Source: Incurvaria masculella (Eukaryota > Arthropoda > Insecta > Lepidoptera > Incurvariidae). Taken from it: a stretch of DNA of 64,000 bases. This document shows, piece by piece, positions 50,101-62,100 of this stretch (position 1 is the stretch's first letter; every line of letters begins with the position of its first letter). The position numbers and the translations under genes were made by a program. The notes beneath the pieces are model-generated. The model saw only the letters and a list, made by a program, of their open reading frames with translations, made no database searches and was not told the origin of the DNA. The stretch lies in contig OX335641.1 in assembly GCA_946894095.1 (NCBI GenBank), positions 14,526,501 through 14,590,500 of the forward strand, written 5' to 3'.

Positions 50101-53100
50101 CCAGACAAGATACGAAATGAATTAATAAGAGATTATCGTAAGCTTAACACCCTTAACGCCTTACTCGAGGAGAAACGACGTGCACTTGTCTTTTTTATTG
50201 CAGAAATGACATCTACGGTCATAAAATACTGTGTGAACTTCTTCTCGCCCCTCCCCTGAGCCATTTTGCCTCCTTTATTTAAGGTGTATATTCAAGGATA
50301 CACTGTCACCTTAGTACACACTTTGACCAAAACGTCCTCACGATCTGGTTTAAACTTGTACCACTTATAAGAAAAGGAAAATGCATAACCTGCCACGAAC
50401 TTTATGGAAAAAAATATGAAATAATCCTGAACAAAGAAAATATGCGAGACAAGTCAGCAGCAAATGCAAAATATTTTATTGTCGACCACGCTTCAAGGAA
50501 ACACACAAGAAATAGTCTTTATAAAAACTGTTTTTTAATTGAATTGTGTGCTTCAAATCTGCAGTAATAGGATGTTTTTTTTCCAATAAACTATTTTCAG
50601 AATAAAAATATTAATAATTATTTTGTTTTCCCATAACTTTTTTATTTTTCTATAGTATATTCGGAACCCAGTGGTAGTGGGCGATTTGGGAGGGCCAGGG
50701 CAATAGAGAGTATACATACGAATACGCACTGGCCTCCGAAATATGGTATCTCGGATAAACTTCCAGGAATACACTGGGTATGTTCAGATGTTTGGCCATG
50801 TAGAACGACCGAGTGACAAGACAATTTTATATGGGTGATTTGGATGGAACTAGCATGCTCGGGCGACCATCATAACTAGATAAATTACCAGCACCCATAA
50901 ACGAAGAGCAATGAAGATATGAATGCCCTGTTTACGAATCAAAAGAAGATGCTCTTATTCCAAGTAAACATGGCGCTTATGCAGCTATGATGTAATGCAT
51001 ACATGGATATAAGCATTTACGGTAGATTTATCAGCACGCATTTAAGTTTTAATATATTTCAAAATAAATATTTCATAATTAACGAATAACGAATTTCAGT
51101 TAATAAAATAACATTACATGCGGTGTCCGTACAATAATGGTGAATCCTTCATACAAATGCAAATTGTGACAGGTGGTACCAGTAATCTCTTTTGTAATTA
51201 ATGTATTTGAAATCGGTCATCAGCAAAAGCCGATAAAACATCGGAGATCATTAGATGTTAAATAAGAACTCACAGATCCTGTAGATCCCTGCTATATACA
51301 GTCGTTAAGCTGTGCCGAGATATTTTTCCCAAAGTACAAGATGTAATTTAAATAAGTAGCAACGTTCTTGTAAGACACAATCTTGTCAAGCTTAAACCGT
51401 TATAAAGTTGCCTATAAAAAAAGGAGAGACCGTGTTTTTTTTAAGTTCAGTTGCGCATTTCATGAATGGTGAAATATTTTACGTTTTTCAATATACTTCT
51501 CCATAGCCGAGTGCCTGCTCTAAGTGGATTATTTCTTATCTACCCGAACCACCTTGACGGGTTGGTGGGTTCCTATAATAAGGCACGATTGGACAACGAA
51601 ATATTGGTTTAATGGCTCGCAAAATTATACCTCGCAGCTCGCAAGGTTGCGGCAGTCGAGGTGCGTATTATAAATCGTATTTCGAATTTCGTAACACGAG
51701 CTGCGACTTCTAGATATCTGGTTGTCGTTGCACTTCGCAAAAACGGCACTGACTAAGCCCCGGTTGCACGAAGAGACGGCCGAGTTAATTAGTGTTCAAA
51801 CACGTCACTTTTAGTGATCCGCATAGGGTTTTTTCTATACTGTCCACACAAAATGACGTGTTTGATCATACTTTACGTTGATTTTGTTTTTTTGTCCTTT
51901 CGTGCACTCGTCCCTAACAGAGTGGTATCCAACCAATTATTTTTCTTTTGACATAAGCACGCCACGCTTATGAAGTTGATAATTATTGACAGGCAACCAA
52001 CCATGGGCCAAACAATTCAATACTTGCAGACGCTGTTTATTGATGATATGTTGAAAGGAAGGTTTCATTATTGAAGTTTCTTAATAAATAAAGTCGATGG
52101 TTATAAGAAATTTAATCGAAAACGCATGTGGACACTAATTGATTAGTGCTAGAGCTATCAAATGTAAAATGTATGGTTGGGCAGACTATAGAAAACCCAA
52201 TTCTAATTTACGTATTAGTTTCTTTATTAATTTTATTCCAATGAAAGGTTCTATTGACTTTTAGTATAGGCGTAAGTATATTTCTTGAATTTAATTATTT
52301 TGTTTTATTACCTACCTCTTTGATAAAAAAAAATTATGTTAATACTTACCTATAAAAAACATTGAAATGCAATTTAATCAAATTACCTAACTGGTTAGTC
52401 TAGGTGACCAAAAAGTCACCAAAGAAGAAAAGATTTTCTTGGGTTGAAAAACATAATAGTCCTCCTATTGAGTTTTAATGTTGGTCAGCTCGAATAAACA
52501 TACGATTCATAACAAATGATTCAAGTTAAATTTTCATCACTACTGGTGACATCAATTTAGTCGCGCGACGCAACGCCTGGCCGGGAAGATAACAAACGCA
52601 CCGTAAGTTTGCAAAATCAATTGGCAACTCCGTACCGATCGGTTTCTCGGATCGCGTATCACGACTGTCCTACCGAAAACCGAGGTTCTTTCTGTTCGAT
52701 ATTGCCTGTTACTATATCGGGTAAATTGTATTCTACCTATAGTTTTAATAATTTGAGCTAAATATATGTTATAATTAAAAATAATTATGCGTTATCAATG
52801 ATATTACAATATTTTAAAGTCAAAACATTTTTAAGTCAGGGACCCGAATATTTTTTTAACATTACGCCATTTATGGTCAAAATTTTAACACCTGGAACCG
52901 TGACATTGCCTTGAATATTGCAACTTGTCATCATTTTGAGTCAAGTTCTAAAAAGCATTGTCGGTGCAAAGGTAAAGAGCTCGGGTCCCAAAACATACCA
53001 TACTTACTACATACCACGCCACCGCTTCCCCGCAGGGGTGAGCAGACATTATAGAGCGCCTTACGACACGATCACGACGCATAGTTCTTTCGCTTGCTCT

Positions 53101-56100
53101 ACAGACATTCGTACATCTTGTTATATACTCTACGATGAATACCAAATTAGGTGAATAGGTAGACACAAACGTGTTAGCGCGTTGTTGGTCAAGGTATATC
53201 GCTATCACGCCGCGCCGCGCGGCAACTGCTCGCTGCACGGCTGAATATAAATAGCGATGACATCAGAGCGTCGCGGTCGTGGTCGGCGGGGAGCGTGGAC
53301 TCCGCCATCGCCGGACTATATCTCTCGAAGCCAAAAGAAGGTTATCGAATCCGTGTTCAAGTAATTGCCGCCGCTGCTGCGCCGCGCGCCTCCGCGCCAC
53401 CGCGCCCGTCTCCGGCAGAACTGGTATTTCGGGGATCGTTCTCACTTTCAAGATGCGAAATTCCAGTCCGTGATAGTAAATGTCATTTGGGATTGTCATC
53501 TTTATTATTAATGTAAATTAGTGCGCGCAGTACTGCATGTAATCATCGCATTGAATACAAGACGGTCGAAGCGGTAATGACTGTCAGTGTTTTCAATACT
53601 TAGGTCATGTAGCACTTTCTCCTGCTGTAGCATCGCAGCTCCTTAGAGAATGCGGAGCGGATTAATATCATGAAAGTAGTTCTAGAATCTTCAGAAATAC
53701 TTAGGATATGTGTGCGGTATTTTACTCAAAGCGATTTTCTTGACGAAAATATTCCGGAGCATAGTTTTTTTAATCAATCAAGGTTTTCCGTAAAAAACTC
53801 GCTTTGAAAATCGCTATAAAAGCGGTTTTCTAGACTCAGGGTTCCTGATTCCTGATTACTGAATGCCAGGAATAGACCTGGTGGTGCATTCTAGCCAAAC
53901 TTATGTAAACACTTTACTGAATCATAGCTGAATCATAGCTGAATCAGTTAATTACTTCCGACCTATTCCTGCGGCATTTACTGAATCGCATACGGAAACG
54001 AATATGCTATTTTTCGTTATTCCCGAGGTTATTCCTCAACTCAAAAAGTATGATTTTAAATAGGACTGTGGCAGTGGGAGCTAGTGTAGTGCTATCTCTT
54101 TCTGTTTTTCAGTAATAGAAGTGCTCGCTCTAAGCTGCTAACGAATGGTAGCGCACGAAAACAAACACGACTCGGAGATTCGACTCATCGAATATTTGTA
54201 TTTTAGCTTATTCTGTGTTTGTTTACTGCTTATGGTGAACCTCACTGAAGTTTCAATTCTAAAAGTAAGTAACTAACGGAACAGTGGCCGTGAGGATATA
54301 TTATGAACTATTAACATCTTCTTATTCTAACGTTTCGTTTGCCAAAATATTATAGCGTAATGTTTATAAATGCGTAGCGACACCGCGGCGGGACGGGGAG
54401 GAAGTCGCCGCTTCTTTCTGGGGTCGGCGTGTCGACGTCATTCTGCATTTCTTCGCCCGCTTAACCAGCAGGCGTGTGACGAGTTACACCACGAACGATG
54501 AAAAGCCTAACAAATTCCGGACAGGCCAGACCCGCAAATGGTTTCCAAAAATGTTTCCTAAAATCCCAAACATAACTGGCTAAAGCCGAATGCCTGGCAA
54601 CCTTTGTCATTGCAGCTGCGGAAACAAGTACGAAATTATTCCACGAATGAATCAGTAAACGCAGCTGTCAAAATCTTCCCAGAATGCCAAAGTTTTCATC
54701 GTCCATACAAATAACAATTATTACATATGTAAACGTTTAATTCCGTGGCCACTCATTCCGTGTGGCGCTGCGATCGGTTTCTAGAATGCCAAAGTAATGT
54801 CAAAGTAAATTCTTCTTCTGTTAACTCTACTGAATCCGCAATGACGGAATGCCAAGAATACATGCCCTGCTGAAATGAATACACCGGAAATATGTTACGG
54901 TTGAAGCCCGATGTTGGTTAAAGTGAGAATATTTTTTTTCCTAGAAGGTAAATACAATTTTGAAGATATACCCGTGTCGAGTGCACTAATTATGAGTTTA
55001 TGGTAAGAAAAAAATTACCTTAACTTATTTTTTTTCTAATTTTCTCATACAAAAAATAAAAAAAAATACATTTTGAAGTTAAATTGTTTTCTTGGCATCT
55101 ACTCTTAATTAGTGCACTCAACATGAGTATAAGTGCAGAAATTAAATAAAATACAAAAAAAAAAAACCATTTCGGACTTTAACCGTTTACATTTGATAGT
55201 AATTAATTATCATGATTTCTTAGAAGAAGAAACCTCGGATGCATTTAATTGAAGTCACGTGACTAATTTGTACGGGGACTGTGAAAAAACACCAGAATTT
55301 AGGTTTATGCAGTAAGGATTAATTTCTCCTAATAATGAGTAAATTATATCACATAATATTCTATAACCTAAACCCAAACAACATGCATAATTCAATATTT
55401 TGTAGATCAAGTGCGTCGGCGGAAAGCAGTGGTTCCGTACCGCTGAATTGGAGAGGCGTATGTTCAGCAGTAGACGCAAACACGCTAACTGACTGACTGA
55501 TTATCTCTTTTAAGTTAAGCCAGTAGTAGTAGTAGTGTAGATTGATAGGTAGGTTTGCGCTGTGGTGGTCACTGGCAGCCTAGGCCGACCGGTCCAACCT
55601 GGTCACGGTTGATGGCTTCCAAATATCGTCAGCAAGCTAGATACCTACCTACCTACGATGATTATCGGCAGTGGATTTATAGCTCCCGGCACCTATTTTG
55701 CGCAGAAAAGTTCAAGGATTTTACCGACCCATTAAATGTTTCGCACAATAACTACATTTATTTAGGTTGGAGATAGGTTCTATCTTTTTTATGTTACTGC
55801 ACATGGCCACCACACCTAACGTCGTGTCGTGTGTTCCCTTGTGATGTGTTACAAGGGAACTAGGTGCCGTGCCAGGAACTTTTTTACATTACATCCCCCT
55901 ATGGTGTGTGGGGTCAATATCGTGAGAGAATGTGGTCTCAACCATCAATGTGTAGTTCCACAAAAAAATATGGAAAACACGGAAAATCACGCCGCTTCGA
56001 CCATATCGTTCAATGCGTTAGGGACCCGGGCGGGTAATTTACCCAAACCACATAGTATGCAATTCAGGAAGAGGACAGTATTAAGTAGAATGTTCGTGGC

Positions 56101-59100
56101 ATGGATGGCTAATACCACATGATGGATTCCAGAGGGAATTAGGTGGCATGCCAGGAACTTCCCTTAATGAGCACTGCTTCATTGATTTGAATGGAAATAA
56201 CGGAAAAAAAATGTATTGCCGCTTCGACCATCTTATCATCTATTGCGATGTTACCAACCCGGAGGCTTAAGCCTACCATCTGGTAAGGGAAGGGGACCTA
56301 CAGTTTTATATGGATTTCTAACCATGGAACAGCTCGCATTCGTGACGAAATGCATTTATCCAACACAAAAAGAGAAAGAAAGTGGTGCATGAATGTGCGG
56401 GGGTGCATGAACGTGCGGGGGTGCATGAACGTGCGGGGGTGCATGAACGTGCGGGGGTGCATGAACGTGCGGGGGTGCATGAACGTGCGGGGGTGCATGA
56501 ACGTGCGGGGGTGCATGAACGTGCGGGGGTGCATGAACGTGCGGGGGTGCATGAACGTGCGGGGGTGCATGAACGTGCGGGGGTGCATGAACGTGCGGGG
56601 GTGCATGAACGTGCGGGGGTGCATGAACGTGCGGGGGTGCATGAACGTGCGGGGGTGCATGAACGTGCGGGGGTGCATGAACGTGCGGGGGTGCATGAAC
56701 GTGCGGGGGTGCATGACCTCTAGCATGGAAAGCAAGTTCCCGCACCAATGAGCTGCGAGCCGCTTTTGGACGTAGGGCTCAGTCCGCCAGGGTTGGTACC
56801 ATCGCACTGGATAAAAAATGATGGAAGCTCCAATTAAAAATTGTCAGTGTTTTCCATCAAATTCAATGTATAGCTGTGTTCGTAAAGAGGTGGTCCTGGC
56901 AACGCACCTAATTCCTTCGGGAATGCGGTGTGTTGGACTAATATCATGACGGCGGGTTTGGTATTAGCCATCAATGTCCAATTACATAAAAACATCGCTT
57001 TAAGGTTAAATTTTCCGTTCTTTTCGGTCTTTAAAGCTTTGTCTTGCTAGGCACATTGCTTTTTTTAACTGGACATGGATGGCTAATACCAAACTGACCG
57101 TCAGATATTAGCCTAATACACTACATGGAAGCTAGGTGCTATGCCAGGACCGTTCTTATATTGCTCGGCTACATTGAACTGGATGGAAAACAAGGACAAT
57201 TTTAATTGCCGCTTCGACCATGGTTCATTAAATGCGATGGCACCCACCCGGCCGGGATTAACCCTACCACTTAGTAAGCAAGGAAGGGGACCTACAATTT
57301 CACGTAGGAGTTTCATTTTCTGGATGGGTGACCATTTTCAACCATTGAGGCTAACCGAAGGAGAACCTTACCGCGCTCAGAGGTGCTTCACCAGGCTAAT
57401 CGAATCGCAAGGCGTCGCGTCACTGGACTACCTGGCACTTTAAAGAAAATAAATTGGCTCTTTCTGTGCAAAGCAACAACGGAAAGGCCAATAATTGGCA
57501 AAACCGACCAAACCCGAACCGCTTGGCTCATTTCATTAGCTCATTCAAACGATTACGTAATTACTGGCAGCACCAGTTAAACTGAAATTGGCGTAAAATA
57601 TTCTAACACCCACTTATACATTACATACGTAACAAATTGATGGTTTTAGGTATTGCAATAGGTGGTTATTAATAGTAATGATATAAAGCGAGCGAGAGAC
57701 GGTGCAAGATAACAGCTTCGAGAAAAATATTTGTTCACGGTCTTGGTGGTTATCAAACTTTTCGCCACACGAATCAGAGGTGTCCTCATTAAACGTATCT
57801 CCCAAAACGCTTTCGCAGACAATGTGAAGTCTCTAGCCGGTGGCCATGAATACTTCGCATGGAGGAGGTTAATAGGTTCAGGGATCGACAAAAGGACTTT
57901 AGATAAAACGTTAGCAGCCATGCATCACTGACAACAGATAGATAACTCGGTACGAACTGCTACATACCGGAATACTGTTTTTGGTTCCGCAAATCAAACG
58001 GAACAGAATAATGCTACATAACTTTTCCGTCCATTTGTTCATCACTATAAAATATCTCCGAACAATATTAATAAACTGACGAGGTCAAACCTGCCGATTT
58101 TTTTAAAAAGTATAGCCCAATTACAAAGATTTGGCTGAATTAAATTTATAAAGAGAGATAGATCACGTAAAAACCTTTCATTTGAGCACCAAAATACATA
58201 ATGGGTCGAGGACGAAGCCGACTCTTGCAAACATGCACGGTAAGTGATGCAGTAGGTTAGCAGAAGCGTGCGTTATAAAATAAATCAAACTATTTCAATT
58301 AAGAAAGAAGGAATAAAATAAAGGTCGTCGGTAAAGCAGCTTTGCTTCGAAACATGATCGATGAATCACTTCACTTTTTGTCATGGCATTCGTGTTATAT
58401 AAATATATTTTTTGTGACTTCTTATTTTAATATACCTTTTTTATTTTTAGTTTAACATATAGTATCCCCAATAACCCCAACCCATTGACCCAACATACTT
58501 CCAAATTTGTTTAGGAGTTTAGTAGTTATGTTGGTAAGAGGATAGCACTCCTTATTCTTAGGCAGTCGTGTAAAGAGTTGACTTCGATTATTTATTTGAT
58601 TAAGAATGTGTTTTAAATTTTCAGAAAATATCTGCACTAATAGAGTGCCTACATCTCTGGCCTACATCATTAAGTGATGGTTATTCAAATTAAAATACAA
58701 TTAAGTAATCAATGCAACAATTTTCAACAACTTCAAATTCTTAGGTAATGGTTATAACTAGCGTGGAATATTCCACATCGGGTGAATGATGGTCGATGGC
58801 TTTGCTTGGAGAAACCAGCATCTGTTGCCAGGTGGCTAAAATGCATTAATAAACAAAAATAATGTCGTTTATTTTCAAAATAGAATATTTATTTACCTGT
58901 AAATCTTAACTATTGTATAAAAAATCAAAGCTTAAAACAATGAAATTTATTCTTATACAGATTGAGATCCTGTCTGGTTTGTGTTCTATGTACCAGAAAG
59001 GAACCAAAAAGCAACAACTTTTAATTATGTTTTTATATTTAAATGAAGATCATAAACCAGCTGTCATAATATGCCCAACACGCCCAATTCCTGAAGGAAT

Positions 59101-62100
59101 TCGATTTTATGCCGAAACTTTCCCTTTAAAAGAGCATGGCTACATTTAAATGGATGGAAACCCCATATTTCATTATATTTCATCCAATGCTACAGTTTGA
59201 AATTGCCTCCGAACCATGGAACAACTCGCGTTCTCAACGAAAGTCCTCATGTCAAAGCCAGTTTTCTTGTGTATTTCGCTGACTTACTGCTACCTTACTC
59301 ACTGTAACCAAAAGCTGAGATGTTCATAATTTGTGGCATATTGCCTTACTTATTCCTTTATTTGATGTCACGATAGTCCGATTGCGTGAGTTTCGGGCAT
59401 TAGGTAGAGCGATGTCGTTAAATAAACCGCGTTCGACCGAGGTGAAGGGGGACGGGGGCTATCGGCGGCTTCCGTGCCCAGAACGTTTCAGACTAAGCCT
59501 GTTCAATATCATACGCATACTTTACCAACGTTTGTACCGAATATATAAAATCAATGAATGCAAGAGTACCAAGTCCGTTGAAAAAGGGCCCGATGCCTGT
59601 GACGCTTCGTGCCAAAGATCATGGAATGCCTTTCGCGTTCGTTACCAAAGAGTATGTAAACGGTACGGTACCACAAAAGTATGGTGCACTTCGTGTGTAT
59701 TTCGGACTCTATGAAAGTTCGGAGCCTAGTTTAGTACTACCAATACACCCTTCAGTTTAGTACCACCAGAAAAAAGATCAAGGTCCAAAGCGGCGCTGCC
59801 TATTATATACTTTGCTGTGTCCAGTTATATGTAGCCAGTGGCCGTTCATAGAATGTCCAGGCACTTATTTTTACAATACATTTTTGAATAAGATTTAATA
59901 TTGACATTAAAAGTGATTTGAGATATTCCGGTACCCCCGAAGATCGAGGTTCTTCGTAAACGGCAGAGATAGATCGTTGGTGAGCGTTACCTAACAAAAA
60001 TGAAATATTCACAGAACTGTTGAAAGTTCATCTCGAGATCTCAGTAAAAATAACGGACTAATCATTTCACCAAAACTGACGTCTGTATTTTTTATTCGCT
60101 AAAGCAGATGTTGATTTATGGAACACCAACAAAGGCTTGTGTGCGAAGACCAAAATGTTCGCTACATTGTACTCGTACATGGCGAGAGAGGACAATACGA
60201 TGCCTCTAAACAGTATTCTCGCCTTTTGAAAGTCAAAACCCGTTTTGCGAGTGCGAATTCAACGAGCGTTCCATTTCGCATTTCTCCTCTCAAGTTCCAG
60301 CGTAGGTGTCTTGCAGATACGACCGGCCTAAACCAGTTTTGAGGTCGTTTTATGGCTGGTCTCGCGGCCCTGCCTGTGCTTGTGCCTGGAGTCAAGCTGA
60401 GATTGCGTGCCTTCTTATTTAAAATCAAGGATTTATGTATGCACTCTCTGAGTAGCGATATAGGTAGATGTTTCACGCGTTAGTCAAGACGAGGTAAGAA
60501 AAATTTTCAAGGCTTACAAGCCATGTCATGGTAGATTACATTAAGGCGCTAGGACTAGCCAACTACTCGCGCCATACAAATGCACTTTTTAACAAATGTA
60601 ATAATATGTAGTGAAACGCTTCAGCAAATCCAAATAGAACTCCAGACTGATAATGGATTGTTAATATTTTTTTATTCCATCATTTATTTAAATAATAATA
60701 AAAATAAAAAAGTTGATTTTTCTCATTAGAAATCTGAAAGTAATTCGATTTCTAGATATAAGCAAAAACAGCATATATGCATAAACAAAAAATTCCATTT
60801 GCTTTTAGATTTCTACATTTAGTCAAAAAAGTTCGGAAATGGACACCGTTTCCGCAATGTATTTTGTATAGAAAAAGGAAACATACATTAACGAAAATAA
60901 TTCGATTCCTAGACAAGGAATCATATATTGTAAGAATGACACTTATAATCGTCAGACTTAGTTAGTTAACTTGGGGTGCCTCGTCTAACTTTGCGATTTG
61001 GCTAGTACCAGGCCCTTAACATCTAAACACAATTACACACAAGCGAAACATCTTTTTCGGATAAGGGTCAATGTCCAAAATACATTAACGAAATCGTGGC
61101 CAAATTTGATGCAATTTTCAGGCAATCTTTAGATTAGCCCAGCGGATGATCCTGTGCAGCTGGAAGTGTAGAAGCTCCGCTCGGGTGAATGTTTAAAATA
61201 AAATAAAGGCGATGTGACCGATTTTGATTACATTTTCAGGCTAGCAGTGAAGTTACAGATATTTTTTGTTATTCGCGAGCAAAAAACATTCAAACCATAC
61301 GTTACGTGCGAAGCCGGGCTGGGTCGCTAGTATTATATGTATAGTTTTCTCTTATAGACTCATTTATTGAAGCCAAGATTCTTTGCGGAAGTTCCTTCAG
61401 ATCGAACGTTTAGGATGGGGACCTAACTCAGAAAAAGTGAATCGTATTGAAACTGTCGGAGGAAAAAGTGGCGTTGTCATGGCGACAGTGGCAGCCCATA
61501 TAGAGTCGCGACCGGACACCCGGATAACAATCATAAGTACTCGACCCATGCAAACAACCGTGCATCAACCGCCAATTTGCTGCCTTGTTTTAGAGTTTTG
61601 TATAATATATGGTATTACTAACATAAAAAATGTCACGACGGTACTCAATTGAAAGGTTTTAGTTAGTTTTATTGTCATGTCTTGTCATTGTATTGTGTCA
61701 CATCTTTGGAACTTCTAGTCCTAGAACCATCGCGTTAATATATCTATAAAAATCTAATAAATCTGAAAAATGTTTGAAAAATGTTACGGCTTTTCACGCG
61801 GCAGGAAGAGACATTCTCCGACGTTTCGAGCTAATCATTCTTCCTGCCGCGTGAAAAGCCGTAACATTTTTTAAACATGTCTAACGACCGCGGTAATCTC
61901 AAAAGTATCATAAATCTGAAAAATTCCGGTAAAGCTTCGTTTTTAGTAATGTCTCACGAGACCTCACGTTATTGTGATGTTTTTTTTTATTACTTCAAGT
62001 GTAACGACATGATAATACGTGACGGCACACCATCTTCAAATCTTTAACTCAAAAATTGGTTTTACTTCATTTTTTTATTTTTTTATAGGTTTGTCAGTTG

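Noticed and set aside
56385..56717. CRISPR array
   Set aside because: Units are directly adjacent with no unique spacers, and the DNA is eukaryotic.
56298..56807. Long open frames on both strands (up to 169 codons) with MHPRTF or CMNVRG repeats
   Set aside because: They arise because the minisatellite unit is 18 bases, a multiple of three, without stops. No conserved protein or start context.
59331..59760. Plus-strand frames of 68-127 codons
   Set aside because: No family resemblance, no splice context, and overlapping frames of equal quality.
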